In this document: in pieces, positions 26,857 through 36,297 of the stretch
Numbering within the stretch: the first letter of the stretch is position 1
How the letters are laid out: every line of letters begins with the position of its first letter
Source of the DNA: an uncultured Marvinbryantia sp.
Lineage (GTDB): Bacteria > Bacillota > Clostridia > Lachnospirales > Lachnospiraceae
Assembly (NCBI GenBank): GCA_934394985.1
Contig: CAKRRF010000005.1
Span: 1 to 64,000 of the forward strand
Length of the DNA: 64,000 bases
Reading direction: 5' to 3'
Program-made: the position numbers and the translations under genes
The notes under the pieces: model-generated
What the model saw: only the letters and a program-made list of their open reading frames with translations
Database searches by the model: none
What the model was told of the DNA's origin: nothing

Positions 26857-28065
26857 ATGAAAGAATCATTTAAGATGGTGACACGGAAGCATGAAACAAA
26901 CAGCGGATGTGATCTGAAATTATTCAGCAAAGAATCTGCTGATAAAATCCGTGAATTTCACAAGAGCTTTCCGGTGTATGCACCAACACCGCTGGCACAT
27001 CTGGAAGAAACAGCAAAGTGTCTTGGATTAAAAGATGTGTACGTAAAAGATGAATCCTGGAGATTCGGACTGAATGCATTTAAGGTTCTGGGAGGAAGCT
27101 ACGCCATTGGAAATTATCTGGCAGGTCGTCTGGGAAAAGACATCTCAGAAATAAATTATGAAACACTGGTTTCCGATGAGACAAGAAAAGAACTGGGAGA
27201 TATCACTTTTGTGACAGCTACGGATGGTAACCACGGAAGAGGCGTGGCATGGACAGCCAATCAGTTCAAGCAGAAAGCAGTTGTATATATGCCAAAGGGC
27301 AGCGCACAGGAACGTCTGAATAACATCAAGGCAGAGGGTGCAGATGCAAGCATCACAGATCTGAACTATGACGAAGCCGTTCGTCTGGCTAACAGCCAGG
27401 CAGAGCAGAAGGGCTGGGTAATGGTACAGGATACAGCATGGGAAGGATATGAAGATATTCCTACCTGGATCATGCAGGGATACGGAACCATGGGACTGGA
27501 AGCACAGGAACAGCTTCCTGAAAAACCAACTCACATCTTCCTTCAGGCAGGTGTCGGATCTATGGCCGGTGCAGTGACCGGATTGTTTTCTGCAATCTAT
27601 GGTGAAGACAGACCGGTAATTACCATTGTAGAACCAAACAAGGCAGACTGTCTGTATCGTACCGCAGAAGCAAATGACGGGGAACGTCATTTCGTAACCG
27701 GTGATATGAACACCATTATGGCAGGACTGGCATGTGGCGAACCTTGCAGCATCGGATGGAAAATCCTTGCTGATTATGCAGATCACTTTATTTCCTGTCC
27801 GGACTATGTAGCCGCAAAGGGAATGCGTATTCTTGGTAATCCGGTAAAAGGTGATGACCGTGTGATCTCAGGAGAAAGCGGAGCAGCAGCATTTGGATGC
27901 GTGGCTGAGATCATGACCAATCCGGAACTGGCAGACCTGAAGAAAGAACTGGGATTGGATGAAAATTCCCGTGTACTGTTCTTCAGCACAGAGGGTGATA
28001 CCGACCAGGAAAACTATAAAGCAATTGTGTGGGATGGAAAATATCCAAGTACACATGAAAAATAA
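26857..28065 (+). CDS. dpaL: Diaminopropionate ammonia-lyase
   Basis: A 402-residue PLP enzyme (YgeX family) from the ATG at 26857 behind AAGGAAGG; an ATG at 26821 is too near the predicted transcript start. FGLNAFKVLGGSYA holds the PLP-binding Lys; VTATDGNHGRGVAW and QAGVGSMAGAVTG are phosphate and cofactor loops; ESGAAAFG is near the C-terminus. It converts 2,3-diaminopropionate (D or L) to pyruvate and ammonia, and acts weakly on Ser. First gene of the sigma-54 operon. Confidence 0.95.
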   Translation: MKESFKMVTRKHETNSGCDLKLFSKESADKIREFHKSFPVYAPTPLAHLEETAKCLGLKDVYVKDESWRFGLNAFKVLGGSYAIGNYLAGRLGKDISEINYETLVSDETRKELGDITFVTATDGNHGRGVAWTANQFKQKAVVYMPKGSAQERLNNIKAEGADASITDLNYDEAVRLANSQAEQKGWVMVQDTAWEGYEDIPTWIMQGYGTMGLEAQEQLPEKPTHIFLQAGVGSMAGAVTGLFSAIYGEDRPVITIVEPNKADCLYRTAEANDGERHFVTGDMNTIMAGLACGEPCSIGWKILADYADHFISCPDYVAAKGMRILGNPVKGDDRVISGESGAAAFGCVAEIMTNPELADLKKELGLDENSRVLFFSTEGDTDQENYKAIVWDGKYPSTHEK

Positions 28066-28099
28066 AAATACTCAGGCATAAGGAAAACAGGAGGGTACT

Positions 28100-29284
28100 A
28101 TGTTAAACAAAGAAAGACAGGAAGAAGTAGTAGAATTATGTCAGCATCTGATTCAGAAACAGAGTTATTCCGGACATGAAGACGGTGTGGCAGCAGTTCT
28201 GGAAGAACAGTTAAAGAAAAAAGGTTTTGATTCCGTAACCATAGATAAATATGGAAACGTCATCGGATGCATCAAAGGTAATCGTCCAGGTAAAAAGATT
28301 CTTTTTGACGGACATATTGATACTGTGCCGGTAACTGACGAAACAGAATGGCAGTATCCGCCTTTCGCAGCTGAGATCCATGATGGAAAGATCTACGGAA
28401 GAGGAACCAGTGATATGAAAGGCGCAGTGGCAGGATTTGTTACTGCAGCAGCAGCTTTTGCAGAAGATACAAAGAAAGATTTTGCAGGAGAAATCTACGT
28501 AGCAGGTGTAGTTCATGAAGAATGTTTTGAAGGTGTGGCTGCCCGCGAAATCAGCAATTTTGTAAAACCAGACTATGTAGTGATCGGGGAAGCTTCTCAG
28601 CTGAACATAAAGATCGGACAGAGAGGACGTGGCGAAATCGTTCTGGAAACATTCGGAAAACCTTGCCACTCTGCAAACCCTGAAAAAGGTATCAATGCGG
28701 TATACAAGATGGCAAAAGTAATCGAAGCAATTCGCACTCTGGAACCAACCCATCATCCGGTACTGGGCGATGGTATTCTGGAACTGACCGATATCAAGTC
28801 TGCACCATACCCAGGAGCATCTGTTGTACCGGAATATTGCCGTGCTACTTATGACAGACGTCTTCTTGTTGGCGAAACAAAAGAAAGTGTGCTGGCACCA
28901 ATTCAGGAACTTCTGGATAAGCTGATGGCTGAAGATCCTCAGTTAAAAGCAAAGGTTTCTTATGCAGTTGGTAAAGAACAGTGCTACACAGGAAATGAAA
29001 TTACAGGTGAGAGATTCTTCCCAGGATGGCTGTACGATGAAAAAGATGCATTTGTACAGGATGTAAAGAAGGAACTGGAAGGAATGGGATACACACCAGA
29101 GATCACACAGTACAACTTCTGTACAAACGGAAGCCACTACGCTGGTGAAGCCGGAATTAAGACCTTCGGCCTTGGACCATCCAAAGAAAATCTGGCACAT
29201 ACTGTAAATGAATATATTGAAATTGACCAGCTTACCAAAGTAACAGACTGTTACTATGGAATCATGAAAGCACTGTTGAAATAG
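28100..29284 (+). CDS. ygeY: YgeY-like M20 family metallohydrolase
   Basis: A 394-residue di-zinc M20 peptidase-type hydrolase behind ACAGGAGGGTAC. Metal-site motifs: FDGHIDTVPVTD, GRGTSDMKGAVAGFV and VVHEECFEG, then VIGEAS; FCTNGSHYAGEAGI gives the late His. YgeY neighbours YgeX in E. coli and is annotated as selenium-metabolism-linked or peptidase-like; the true substrate is unknown. The pairing with dpaL suggests it may release diaminopropionate or another amino acid from a peptide or amide. Confidence 0.9.
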   Translation: MLNKERQEEVVELCQHLIQKQSYSGHEDGVAAVLEEQLKKKGFDSVTIDKYGNVIGCIKGNRPGKKILFDGHIDTVPVTDETEWQYPPFAAEIHDGKIYGRGTSDMKGAVAGFVTAAAAFAEDTKKDFAGEIYVAGVVHEECFEGVAAREISNFVKPDYVVIGEASQLNIKIGQRGRGEIVLETFGKPCHSANPEKGINAVYKMAKVIEAIRTLEPTHHPVLGDGILELTDIKSAPYPGASVVPEYCRATYDRRLLVGETKESVLAPIQELLDKLMAEDPQLKAKVSYAVGKEQCYTGNEITGERFFPGWLYDEKDAFVQDVKKELEGMGYTPEITQYNFCTNGSHYAGEAGIKTFGLGPSKENLAHTVNEYIEIDQLTKVTDCYYGIMKALLK

Positions 29285-29321
29285 ACAGCGGGGATTTTTC
29301 ATAAGAGAAGGGATTATAAAC

Positions 29322-30797
29322 ATGAGTGGAAAACAGACGACAGCATTAATTATTATCTTTATTTACATGGCACTGACGATTGTATTAGGTCTGGTAGTGT
29401 CCAAAAGAAAAGCAGCAAAGCAGGCAAAACAGAGTAACGAAGATTTCCTGATGGCAGGAAAGTCCTTAGGACCTTTAGTATTGGCAGGAACATTGTTCGC
29501 AGCGAATACCGGTGGTGCTAGTACAACCGGTATTGCAACCAATGTTTACAGCTATGGTATTTCCGCATGCTGGTATGTAATTGCAGCCTGAATCGGATTT
29601 GTACTGGTATCTTTTATTGCACCATATTTCCGTAAAGCACAGGCAAGTACTGTACCACAGATTATCGGAAAACGTTACGGAAAAGCTTCCCACATTTTTA
29701 CAGCATTTACTTCTATCGCAGCTCTGTTCATGGCAACAGGAGCACAGATTATTGCAACAGCGTCCATTATTAACGTAGTAACCGGACTGGATTTCCGTAC
29801 CGCTGCAATCGTGATTACGATCGTAGTTATCATTTACACCATGGTAGGTGGATTCCAGTCAGTAGCAGCAGCAAACCTGATGCACGTAATTGTAATTACG
29901 GTTGGTATGGCAGTAGCTATGTTTGTTATGCTTGGCAACCAGCAGGTAGGCGGCTTTGCAGGACTTTTCGCAAAAGCAAAAACAGTGACAGATTCTACAG
30001 GAGCTTCTCTGGATCTGCTTAGTATGACAAAGATTGGTATACCTACCGTAATCGGTTATATCGCAATGTACTTTATGACATTCCCTACCGGACAGGAAAT
30101 TGTTCAGACATACTGTTCTGCAAAAGATGGAAAATCAGCAAAATTTGGTTCCCTGATCGCAGGTGTTCTGTCTGCTGTATATGCAATTGTACCGGCAATC
30201 ATCGGTCTGATGGCTTATGTATGTATCGATGGATATGCAAGTGGTCCACAGAAAAATGCACTGGCAGATGCAACTATGAATTTTGCACCGGCAGTGGTAG
30301 CAGGTATCGTACTGGCAGCAGTAGTAGCAGCAACCATGAGTTCCGCATCCGGTAACATGATTGGTACTGCAACCATGTTTACAAATGACGTATTCCGTCC
30401 ATATATCAATGGCGGAAAACAGGATGATGCAAAAGAAATCTGGATTTCCAGAGTGGTTATGGTGATCGTTGGAGGCGTAGGTCTGATCGTGGCATTAACA
30501 GCATCCAATATTATCAGCGTTATGATGGGTGCTTTCGCACTGAGAAGTGCAGGTCCGTTCGCTGCATTTATCTGTGGTCTGTTCTACAAGAACGTAACAC
30601 AGAGAGCCGGATTTATCTCTATCGTATCCGGAACAATCGTAGCAGCTATCTGGATTTATGGTTTACATACACCATGGGGATTAAGTGCAATGGTTCCAGG
30701 CGGTATCGTAGCTTTAATCGTAATCTTTGTAGTATCCGCAATTGAACGTGGTATGGGTGTTGCTCCGGCTCCGGAACTTGAGCTGGAAGAAGATTAA
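29322..30797 (+). pseudogene. Sodium:solute symporter (SSS family) interrupted by an in-frame TGA
   Basis: Codons 1-89 (ATG 29322) and the part after 29592 form one uninterrupted frame of 492 codons except for TGA at 29589-29591. Translated across the stop the product is a normal SSS transporter of about 490 residues with 12-13 helices: TGGASTTGIATNVYSYGIS, a break after CWYVIAA, then IGFVLVSFIAPYFRKAQ, VPQIIGKRYGK and TFPTGQEIVQTY. The break is in helix 2. One base change (GGA or TGG to TGA) explains it. No convincing selenocysteine hairpin follows. An ATG restart at 29730 has no ribosome site. Likely inactive, or a sequencing error. Confidence 0.85.
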
Positions 30798-30869
30798 AAA
30801 CAGTCAGTTGTCTGTGGGTCATGCATTCGATCCACAGACAGCTGCCGAAATTTTAATAGAAAGGCATGG

Positions 30870-32483
30870 GTGAAGCAAATGAAAAAATTAATCAAAGGCG
30901 GTTTAGTAGTAGATGGAACGAAGAAGCCTGGTTATGAAGCAGATGTATTGGTGGAAAATGATAAGATCGTAAAGATTGGTAATATTGATACAACAGAAGA
31001 TATGGAAGTGATCAATGCAACAGGGCTGGTAGTGGCTCCTGGATTCATCGATACACACAGCCACAGTGATCTTCAGATTCTGGTAGATCCGGAAGTAAGA
31101 CCTAAGATCATGCAGGGTATCACAACAGAAGTATTGGGACAGGACGGTATCTCTATGGCACCACTTCCAACACAGTATATCAGTCCATGGAGAAAAAATC
31201 TGGCTGGACTGGATGGAGACAGTGACGAGATCGACTGGAAGTATCAGACAACAGAAGGTTACCTGAAAATGGTGGAAGATGTAAAACCAGGATTAAATGA
31301 ATGTTACCTGGTTCCTCACGGAAATATCCGTATGGAGGCAATGGGACTGGAAAACCGTCTTCCAAATGAAGAAGAACTGGAAAAAATGCGTCAGATTACC
31401 AGACGTGAAATGGAAGCAGGAGCAATCGGTTTATCTACCGGTCTGATCTACATGCCTTGTGCATATTCTGAGTCTAAAGAAATTATTGAAATGTGTAAAG
31501 TGGTAGCAGAATATGACGGAAGATTTGTCATCCATCAGAGAAGTGAAGCAGATACCATTCTGGACTCCATGGAAGAAGTTATTAAAATCGGAAGAGAATC
31601 TGGTGTCAAGATTCATTATTCACATTTCAAGGTATGTGGTAAGAAAAACTGGGATAAGATTGATGATGTGGTACGTCTTCTGGAAGCAGCAGAAAAAGAA
31701 GGTATTGATGTATCATTCGACCAGTATCCATACGTGGCAGGAAGCACCATGCTTGGCGTCATTCTTCCTCCTTGGGTACACGATGGCGGAACAGATAAAG
31801 TTCTGGAACGTCTGGCTGACAAAGAACTTCGTAAAAAAATGGTTTACGATATTGAACATGGAATTCCAGGATGGGATAACTTTGTAGAGTTTGCAGGTCT
31901 GGATAAGATTTTCGTAACCAGCGTAAAAACAGAGAAGAATCAGGATGCAGTAGGTTTAAGCCTGACACAGCTGGGAGAACTTCGCGGAAAAGATCCATAT
32001 GAAGCAACATTTGATCTTCTTTATGAAGAAGAAAATGCAGTTGGAATGGTAGACTTCTACGGAACAGAAGAACATGTACAGCTCTTCATGAAACGTCCTG
32101 AGATGAATGCCTGCACAGATGGTCTGCTTGGTGGAAAACCACATCCTCGTGTATATGGTGCATTCCCAAGAATCCTGGGAAAATATGTGCGTGAAGACAA
32201 AGCTCTGACACTGGAAGAAGCAGTATATAAAATGACAAAGAAACCGGCAACAGCATTTAACATGACAGATCGTGGAGAAATCCGTGAAGGCGCATACGCA
32301 GATATCTGTATTTTCAATCCAGATACTGTCATTGATAAAGGAACCTTCACCGATCCGATTCAGTATCCGGAAGGAATTGAATATGTAATGGTAAATGGCG
32401 AATTAGCAGTGAAGCACGGCGAACATACCGGTGTAAGAAACGGATCTGTTCTGAAAAAGAAAGGAAAAGAGGTAGTAAAATAA
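30870..32483 (+). CDS. N-acyl-D-amino-acid deacylase (D-aminoacylase family amidohydrolase)
   Basis: A 537-residue amidohydrolase. KGGLVVDGTKKPGYEADVLV is the N-terminal beta part in two pieces, then VVAPGFIDTHSHSDLQIL with the HxH metal site; IGLSTGLIYMPCAYS and KIHYSHFKVCG give further ligands. Matches the D-aminoacylase/dihydroorotase-like family, which removes acyl groups from N-acyl-D-amino acids. The GTG at 30870 has AAAGG at good spacing; an ATG at 30879 would match the usual family start. In this operon it would supply D-amino acids to DpaL, which accepts D-substrates. Confidence 0.92.
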   Translation: MKQMKKLIKGGLVVDGTKKPGYEADVLVENDKIVKIGNIDTTEDMEVINATGLVVAPGFIDTHSHSDLQILVDPEVRPKIMQGITTEVLGQDGISMAPLPTQYISPWRKNLAGLDGDSDEIDWKYQTTEGYLKMVEDVKPGLNECYLVPHGNIRMEAMGLENRLPNEEELEKMRQITRREMEAGAIGLSTGLIYMPCAYSESKEIIEMCKVVAEYDGRFVIHQRSEADTILDSMEEVIKIGRESGVKIHYSHFKVCGKKNWDKIDDVVRLLEAAEKEGIDVSFDQYPYVAGSTMLGVILPPWVHDGGTDKVLERLADKELRKKMVYDIEHGIPGWDNFVEFAGLDKIFVTSVKTEKNQDAVGLSLTQLGELRGKDPYEATFDLLYEEENAVGMVDFYGTEEHVQLFMKRPEMNACTDGLLGGKPHPRVYGAFPRILGKYVREDKALTLEEAVYKMTKKPATAFNMTDRGEIREGAYADICIFNPDTVIDKGTFTDPIQYPEGIEYVMVNGELAVKHGEHTGVRNGSVLKKKGKEVVK

Positions 32484-32860
32484 TGGCAAAAGAGATTATT
32501 GCAACAACAAATGCTCCGGGAGCAGTTGGACCATATGTACAGGCAGTGAAAGCAAACGGAATGGTATATTGTTCCGGACAGCTGGGAATTGACCCTGCTG
32601 TTGGAAAAATGCCAGAAGGCGTAGAAGCACAGGCACACTGCTCTATGAAAAACATGGGAGCAATCTTAAAAGAAGCAGGAAGTGATTACAGCAAGATCGT
32701 AAAGACCACCATCTTCCTGGCAGATATGAATGATTTCGCAAAAGTAAATGAAATCTACAAATCATATTTTGGTGAAGAATATCCTGCACGTTCCTGCGTA
32801 CAGGTAGCAAAACTTCCACTGGGTGGATTAGTAGAAGTAGAGTGTATTGCCTGCGTATAA
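32483..32860 (+). CDS. ridA: RidA family enamine/imine deaminase
   Basis: A 125-residue RidA (YjgF/YER057c/UK114) protein starting within the previous stop (TAATG). Typical segments: TTNAPGAVGPYVQAVKANG, VYCSGQLGIDP, KTTIFLADMNDFAKVNEIY and PARSCVQVAKLPLGGLVEVE with the substrate-binding Arg and the late Glu. RidA hydrolyses reactive 2-aminoacrylate and related imines. DpaL produces an aminoacrylate-type intermediate, so RidA here is a fitting safety enzyme. Last gene of the sigma-54 operon. Confidence 0.95.
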   Translation: MAKEIIATTNAPGAVGPYVQAVKANGMVYCSGQLGIDPAVGKMPEGVEAQAHCSMKNMGAILKEAGSDYSKIVKTTIFLADMNDFAKVNEIYKSYFGEEYPARSCVQVAKLPLGGLVEVECIACV

Positions 32861-32904
32861 AACTATGCAGTGAAAGAAGAATTCTTGTATTTTTAAGCTC
32901 AAAA

Positions 32905-32943
32905 GAAGCCGGTTCGGTGATATAGATCATCGAAACCGGCTTC
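32905..32943. terminator. Terminator between ridA and rpoN (convergent)
   Basis: GAAGCCGGTTCGGTGAT (905-921) pairs with ATCATCGAAACCGGCTTC (926-943) with small mismatches, a very strong stem eight bases before the rpoN stop on the other strand. Confidence 0.8.
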
Positions 32944-32950
32944 CTTCGTA

Positions 32951-34282
32951 TCATGTATGTGATGATGGTTCATAAGTACGTCGTGCGCTCATAGCAGGTA
33001 TGTTCATAGCTGTACGATACTTGGTAACCAGCCGTTTGGAAACAGTCAATCCGTTCTGGGCCAGAAGATCAGAAATTTTCTGATCGGAATAAGGGTGTGC
33101 CTTATTTTCACCTGCAATATAATCACGAATTAAATTTTTCACTTCATCTTTATCATTTCTGCCCTGTATAAAAAAATAAGAAAAAGGAAATACGCCATAC
33201 TGACACTGGAGATATTTGTCATTGGCTGCACGGCTGATGACAGATTCATGTACACCAAGGACAGAAGCTGCGTCAGACTGTAACAGGGTATGTAAATGAC
33301 CGGGACCGTTCAGGAAAAAATCCTGCTGACGCTCTACGATCAGTTTTCCCAAAGAAAGAAGGATACCGGATCGCTGGGAGATGTTTTCCTGAATTTGCTC
33401 CAGTTCCTTTTTTTTCTTTTTTAGATACTGTGTGGCTTCTTCAGATCCTCCATTTTCCAACATTTCCAGATAATAAGTATTCATGCGAAGTGCAGGAATG
33501 GAAGAATCATTTAACAGAATATCAAAGTAACCGTCAAAACGGATCACAATCAGCTCTGGACGAATATAAGGCATATAATGTCTGTCTCCAAAAGAAGAAC
33601 CAGGTCTTGGATTCAGAGAGCGGATCAGACTGCATGCCTCCATGACAGCTTTTTGTGGGCGATGAAGGACACGGGCGATAGCGGGTATCTGATTCTTCCC
33701 TAACAGATCCAGATAATCACGGACGATCAGGAGAGCCAGTTCCTGATCGGGAGCTTTCTTTTTTAATTGGATCGAGAGGCACTCACTTAAAGTGCGGGCA
33801 CCAATGCCATCTGGTTCCAGTGTCTGCAAAAGGCCGAGAAGCTCTTCTGCCTCGGAAAGAGTACAGTGACAGCTGGCAGCTATCTCCTCCAGAGGCGTGG
33901 AAAGATAGCCACTGCTTTCCAGACTTTGAATCAGATAGTTTAAGATAGGAATCTTTTTATCTGGCAGATTCAGGGTATTGACCTGAAGAAGCAGGGAATC
34001 TTCCAGTGTTTCTGTCATTGCTGTGTTCAGATTCCATGGATCGGATGCTTCCTGCCGCTCTTGCTTCTCATATACCCGGTTTTGCTCATCCAGCGCATTC
34101 AGCCATTCTTTTTTCCGCGTCGAATCGTCCGAAGGCTCTTCAAAATCCAGCAGGGGATTTTCCAGTGCCAGATTCTGCAGATATACTTCCAGTTCCATAT
34201 TATTCATTTGTAAAATCTCAGAAGCCTGAATCATCTGATGGGTGATTGTCTGTTTCTGAGAAGGTTGTAATGTCATATCCAT
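32951..34282 (-). CDS. rpoN: RNA polymerase sigma-54 factor
   Basis: A 443-residue sigma-54 from the ATG at 34282, where the family begins (MDMTLQPSQKQTITHQMIQA); the frame is open further upstream but without family sequence. Region I is Gln/Leu-rich (MNNMELEVYLQNLALENPLL), followed by an acidic region and the core-binding domain (SLESSGYLSTPLEEIAASC). The C-terminal part has the helix-turn-helix (SVLGVHESVISRAANDKYLQ) and the RpoN box equivalent KRLVTKYRTAMNIPAM. It reads -24/-12 promoters such as the one at 26774. Its place next to a sigma-54 operon and its activator is notable. Confidence 0.96.
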   Translation of the reverse strand: MDMTLQPSQKQTITHQMIQASEILQMNNMELEVYLQNLALENPLLDFEEPSDDSTRKKEWLNALDEQNRVYEKQERQEASDPWNLNTAMTETLEDSLLLQVNTLNLPDKKIPILNYLIQSLESSGYLSTPLEEIAASCHCTLSEAEELLGLLQTLEPDGIGARTLSECLSIQLKKKAPDQELALLIVRDYLDLLGKNQIPAIARVLHRPQKAVMEACSLIRSLNPRPGSSFGDRHYMPYIRPELIVIRFDGYFDILLNDSSIPALRMNTYYLEMLENGGSEEATQYLKKKKKELEQIQENISQRSGILLSLGKLIVERQQDFFLNGPGHLHTLLQSDAASVLGVHESVISRAANDKYLQCQYGVFPFSYFFIQGRNDKDEVKNLIRDYIAGENKAHPYSDQKISDLLAQNGLTVSKRLVTKYRTAMNIPAMSARRTYEPSSHT

Positions 34283-34439
34283 AGTATATAGTATAGGCTC
34301 CTGTAGAAAAATAATGTGTGTCAGCGACCCTGTATCACTGCAGAACAGCCAGGCAGGTCGCATCATAACTGCAGGAATATTGTAACATTTTCGGGCACAG
34401 AATACCAGAGTTGAAAAAGTAAAAACAACGGTCATATCG

Positions 34440-34468
34440 TTGAATAAACGGGGCAAACAGTGTATCCT
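34440..34468 (+). promoter_or_regulatory. Promoter of the HD-domain gene
   Basis: TTGAAT (440-445), 17-base spacer, TATCCT (463-468), about 50 bases before the ATG at 34518. Confidence 0.5.
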
Positions 34469-34517
34469 ATAGCCAGAGAGGTTTACCAGACTGATACAGA
34501 ACGAGTGGAGAAAAAAG

Positions 34518-35267
34518 ATGAACAGACAAAGAGTAGAATCAGAATTTCAGAATTATGTAAGTCACTATGATCCGTCAGATCCGAAGATTCGGCTGAAGAT
34601 TGAGCATACCATAAAAGTGGCTGAATTATGTGAACGAATTGCCCGCAGCCTGTCCATGTCGGAAGAAGAGATCACAGTGGCATGGATCTGTGGAATGCTT
34701 CATGATATTGGAAGATTTGAGCAGATTCGCAGGTTTCACACATTTATGGATGCAGAATCTGTGGATCATGCAAAATTCGGTGCAGAGCTTCTTTTTGGGG
34801 AAGGCGGGATGATTCGCCGTTTTCTGGAAGAAACTGCCTGGGATGATCAGATTCGAGATGCCATATACTGGCACAGTGCGTACCGGCTGCCGGACAGCTT
34901 AAAAGAAGATTTATATTGTCAGATCTTAAGGGATGCAGACAAGCTGGATATTCTCCGGGTGAATCAGGAAACACCGCTGGAAGATATTTACAATGTGACC
35001 ACAGCAGAATTGCGGCAAAGTAAGGTGACACCAGAAGTAATGGAAGCAGTAATGGAACATCATGCAGTGCTGCGCAGTATAAAGAAAACGCCGATAGACC
35101 ATGTGGTTGGCCATATCTGCCTTACTTTCGAACTGGTATATCCAAAAAGTCGTGAGATTTTAAAAGAACAGGGATATCTGGAACGTATGATCCATTTTGA
35201 AAGTGATAATCCTGAAACTTGTCAACAATTCAGACAAATTAGGGAAGAAATGGAAAGGTATATGTGA
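34518..35267 (+). CDS. HD domain-containing putative phosphohydrolase
   Basis: A 249-residue soluble protein. The HD signature is complete: KIEHTIKVAELCERIA gives the first His, WICGMLHDIGRFEQ the His-Asp pair, AIYWHSAYR and ILRDADKLDILRV the later His and Asp. The family hydrolyses nucleotides or other phosphates using metal ions; the substrate is not readable. GTGGAGAAAAAAG lies before the ATG. Its stop sits at the edge of a GC-richer, probably inserted segment carrying AbiE genes. Confidence 0.88.
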   Translation: MNRQRVESEFQNYVSHYDPSDPKIRLKIEHTIKVAELCERIARSLSMSEEEITVAWICGMLHDIGRFEQIRRFHTFMDAESVDHAKFGAELLFGEGGMIRRFLEETAWDDQIRDAIYWHSAYRLPDSLKEDLYCQILRDADKLDILRVNQETPLEDIYNVTTAELRQSKVTPEVMEAVMEHHAVLRSIKKTPIDHVVGHICLTFELVYPKSREILKEQGYLERMIHFESDNPETCQQFRQIREEMERYM

Positions 35268-35433
35268 GGAGAGATAATAGCTCCAAAATGATTTTACTAG
35301 ATCCGGTGGCAATGGCGAGAGCAATACTGTCAAAGAGAATGATATGTCCGAAGAATAGTTCAATCAACGAGCAGACAAGCCCAACGAAAAGCCCTATCGC
35401 CATGATCGTGCCCTGCGCTGCCAGCCAACACAT
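35239..35433 (-). CDS. Small hydrophobic protein, probably 3'-truncated at an insertion edge
   Basis: A 64-residue frame with two predicted membrane helices (about 8-30, GTIMAIGLFVGLVCSLIELFF in parts, and 33-52). The ATG has an excellent ribosome site (AAGGAGGCTTCTTT) and starts 18 bases after the abiEii stop on the same strand. The last 10 or so codons run through the 3' end of the HD gene on the other strand, so the original C-terminus was probably lost when the segment joined the chromosome. I do not recognise the family. Confidence 0.5.
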   Translation of the reverse strand: MCWLAAQGTIMAIGLFVGLVCSLIELFFGHIILFDSIALAIATGSSKIILELLSLLTYTFPFLP

Positions 35434-35451
35434 AAAGAAGCCTCCTTACGT

Positions 35452-36297
35452 TTACATCATGATTGCATCCATAATTGTCTGAATGGTATTACAGGTATCA
35501 TCAAAGGAAGTGTCCTTTGCATACTCATACTCGCGGCTGTATTTCTCCCACAGCTTGCGGAGCGTATCGCTTTCGTGGATCTCTTTTATAATCCCCTGGT
35601 AGTCTGTCAGGATCATGCCACTGCCGCGTTTCTGCGTCGTCCGTTCCAGTGCCCGGCGTAGCGTCGCTTTGTCACATTCCGTACCGCGTAGTGCATACAA
35701 GATATGTATATCGTAATAATCTCTCGGACGGGTATTCGCAATGTTGCGGGACAGCACGGTTTCCAGCTTTTCCGCCAGTACCGTTTCAAGGTTGTAGGCA
35801 AGAATACTGATTGTGCGGTCATCAAACAACAGCGAGAATGTGTATTCCACCTCGCGGGGCGTTATCATGTCGCCCGTTGTGACATCCACCGTCAGCGGTA
35901 CGCTGATCGGCGGATAGTTCGCTTTCAGCGCGACCCGGATGCCGGGGTAATCGTCGGTTTCTCGAATGTCAGAGATACCGACAACCTCAAACTGTACGTC
36001 GTCGGCAATCTGGACAGCGCAAATCTCTGTAAAGATTTTGCAAATTGCTTCATGCGTCAGGGTGAAGCCCTTGATCGTCGTGTCCAGATCCATTGTTGCC
36101 CGTGTGTCCAGTCCTACAATGGCGGAAATCAAGAATCCGCCTTTGAGAATGAAATTATTTTTATAGGGCGAGAGCGTAATCCGTTCCAGTAGCCGTTCGA
36201 GCATATAGTTCTGCATAACGAGCTGCGCCGAGATATGCTTTTCTGCCGCTTTGTTCTTGATAAAGGATTTTAGTTGCATCGGATTTTTTGTAATCAT
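35452..36297 (-). CDS. abiEii: AbiEii-type nucleotidyltransferase toxin (type IV toxin-antitoxin)
   Basis: A 281-residue nucleotidyltransferase of the AbiEii/DUF1814 family. Visible motifs: FILKGGFLISA, RATMDLDTTIKG with the metal-binding Asp pair, VPLTVDVTTGD with the third acidic residue, and ETVLAEKLETVLSR followed by RPRDYYDIHIL. In the family these toxins modify or block a cellular target and stop growth, aborting phage infection or stabilising elements. The start overlaps the antitoxin stop by four bases. GC content is clearly above that of neighbouring genes. Confidence 0.92.
   Translation of the reverse strand: MITKNPMQLKSFIKNKAAEKHISAQLVMQNYMLERLLERITLSPYKNNFILKGGFLISAIVGLDTRATMDLDTTIKGFTLTHEAICKIFTEICAVQIADDVQFEVVGISDIRETDDYPGIRVALKANYPPISVPLTVDVTTGDMITPREVEYTFSLLFDDRTISILAYNLETVLAEKLETVLSRNIANTRPRDYYDIHILYALRGTECDKATLRRALERTTQKRGSGMILTDYQGIIKEIHESDTLRKLWEKYSREYEYAKDTSFDDTCNTIQTIMDAIMM

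Noticed and set aside
29589..29591. TGA as selenocysteine codon in the symporter
   Set aside because: No stable hairpin with the usual loop lies 15-40 bases downstream, and no selenocysteine is known to me in this family; a point mutation or sequencing error is simpler. Left open in the findings.
35264..35482. 72-residue plus-strand open frame between the HD gene and abiEii
   Set aside because: It overlaps the minus-strand small gene, which has the much better ribosome site and hydrophobic pattern.
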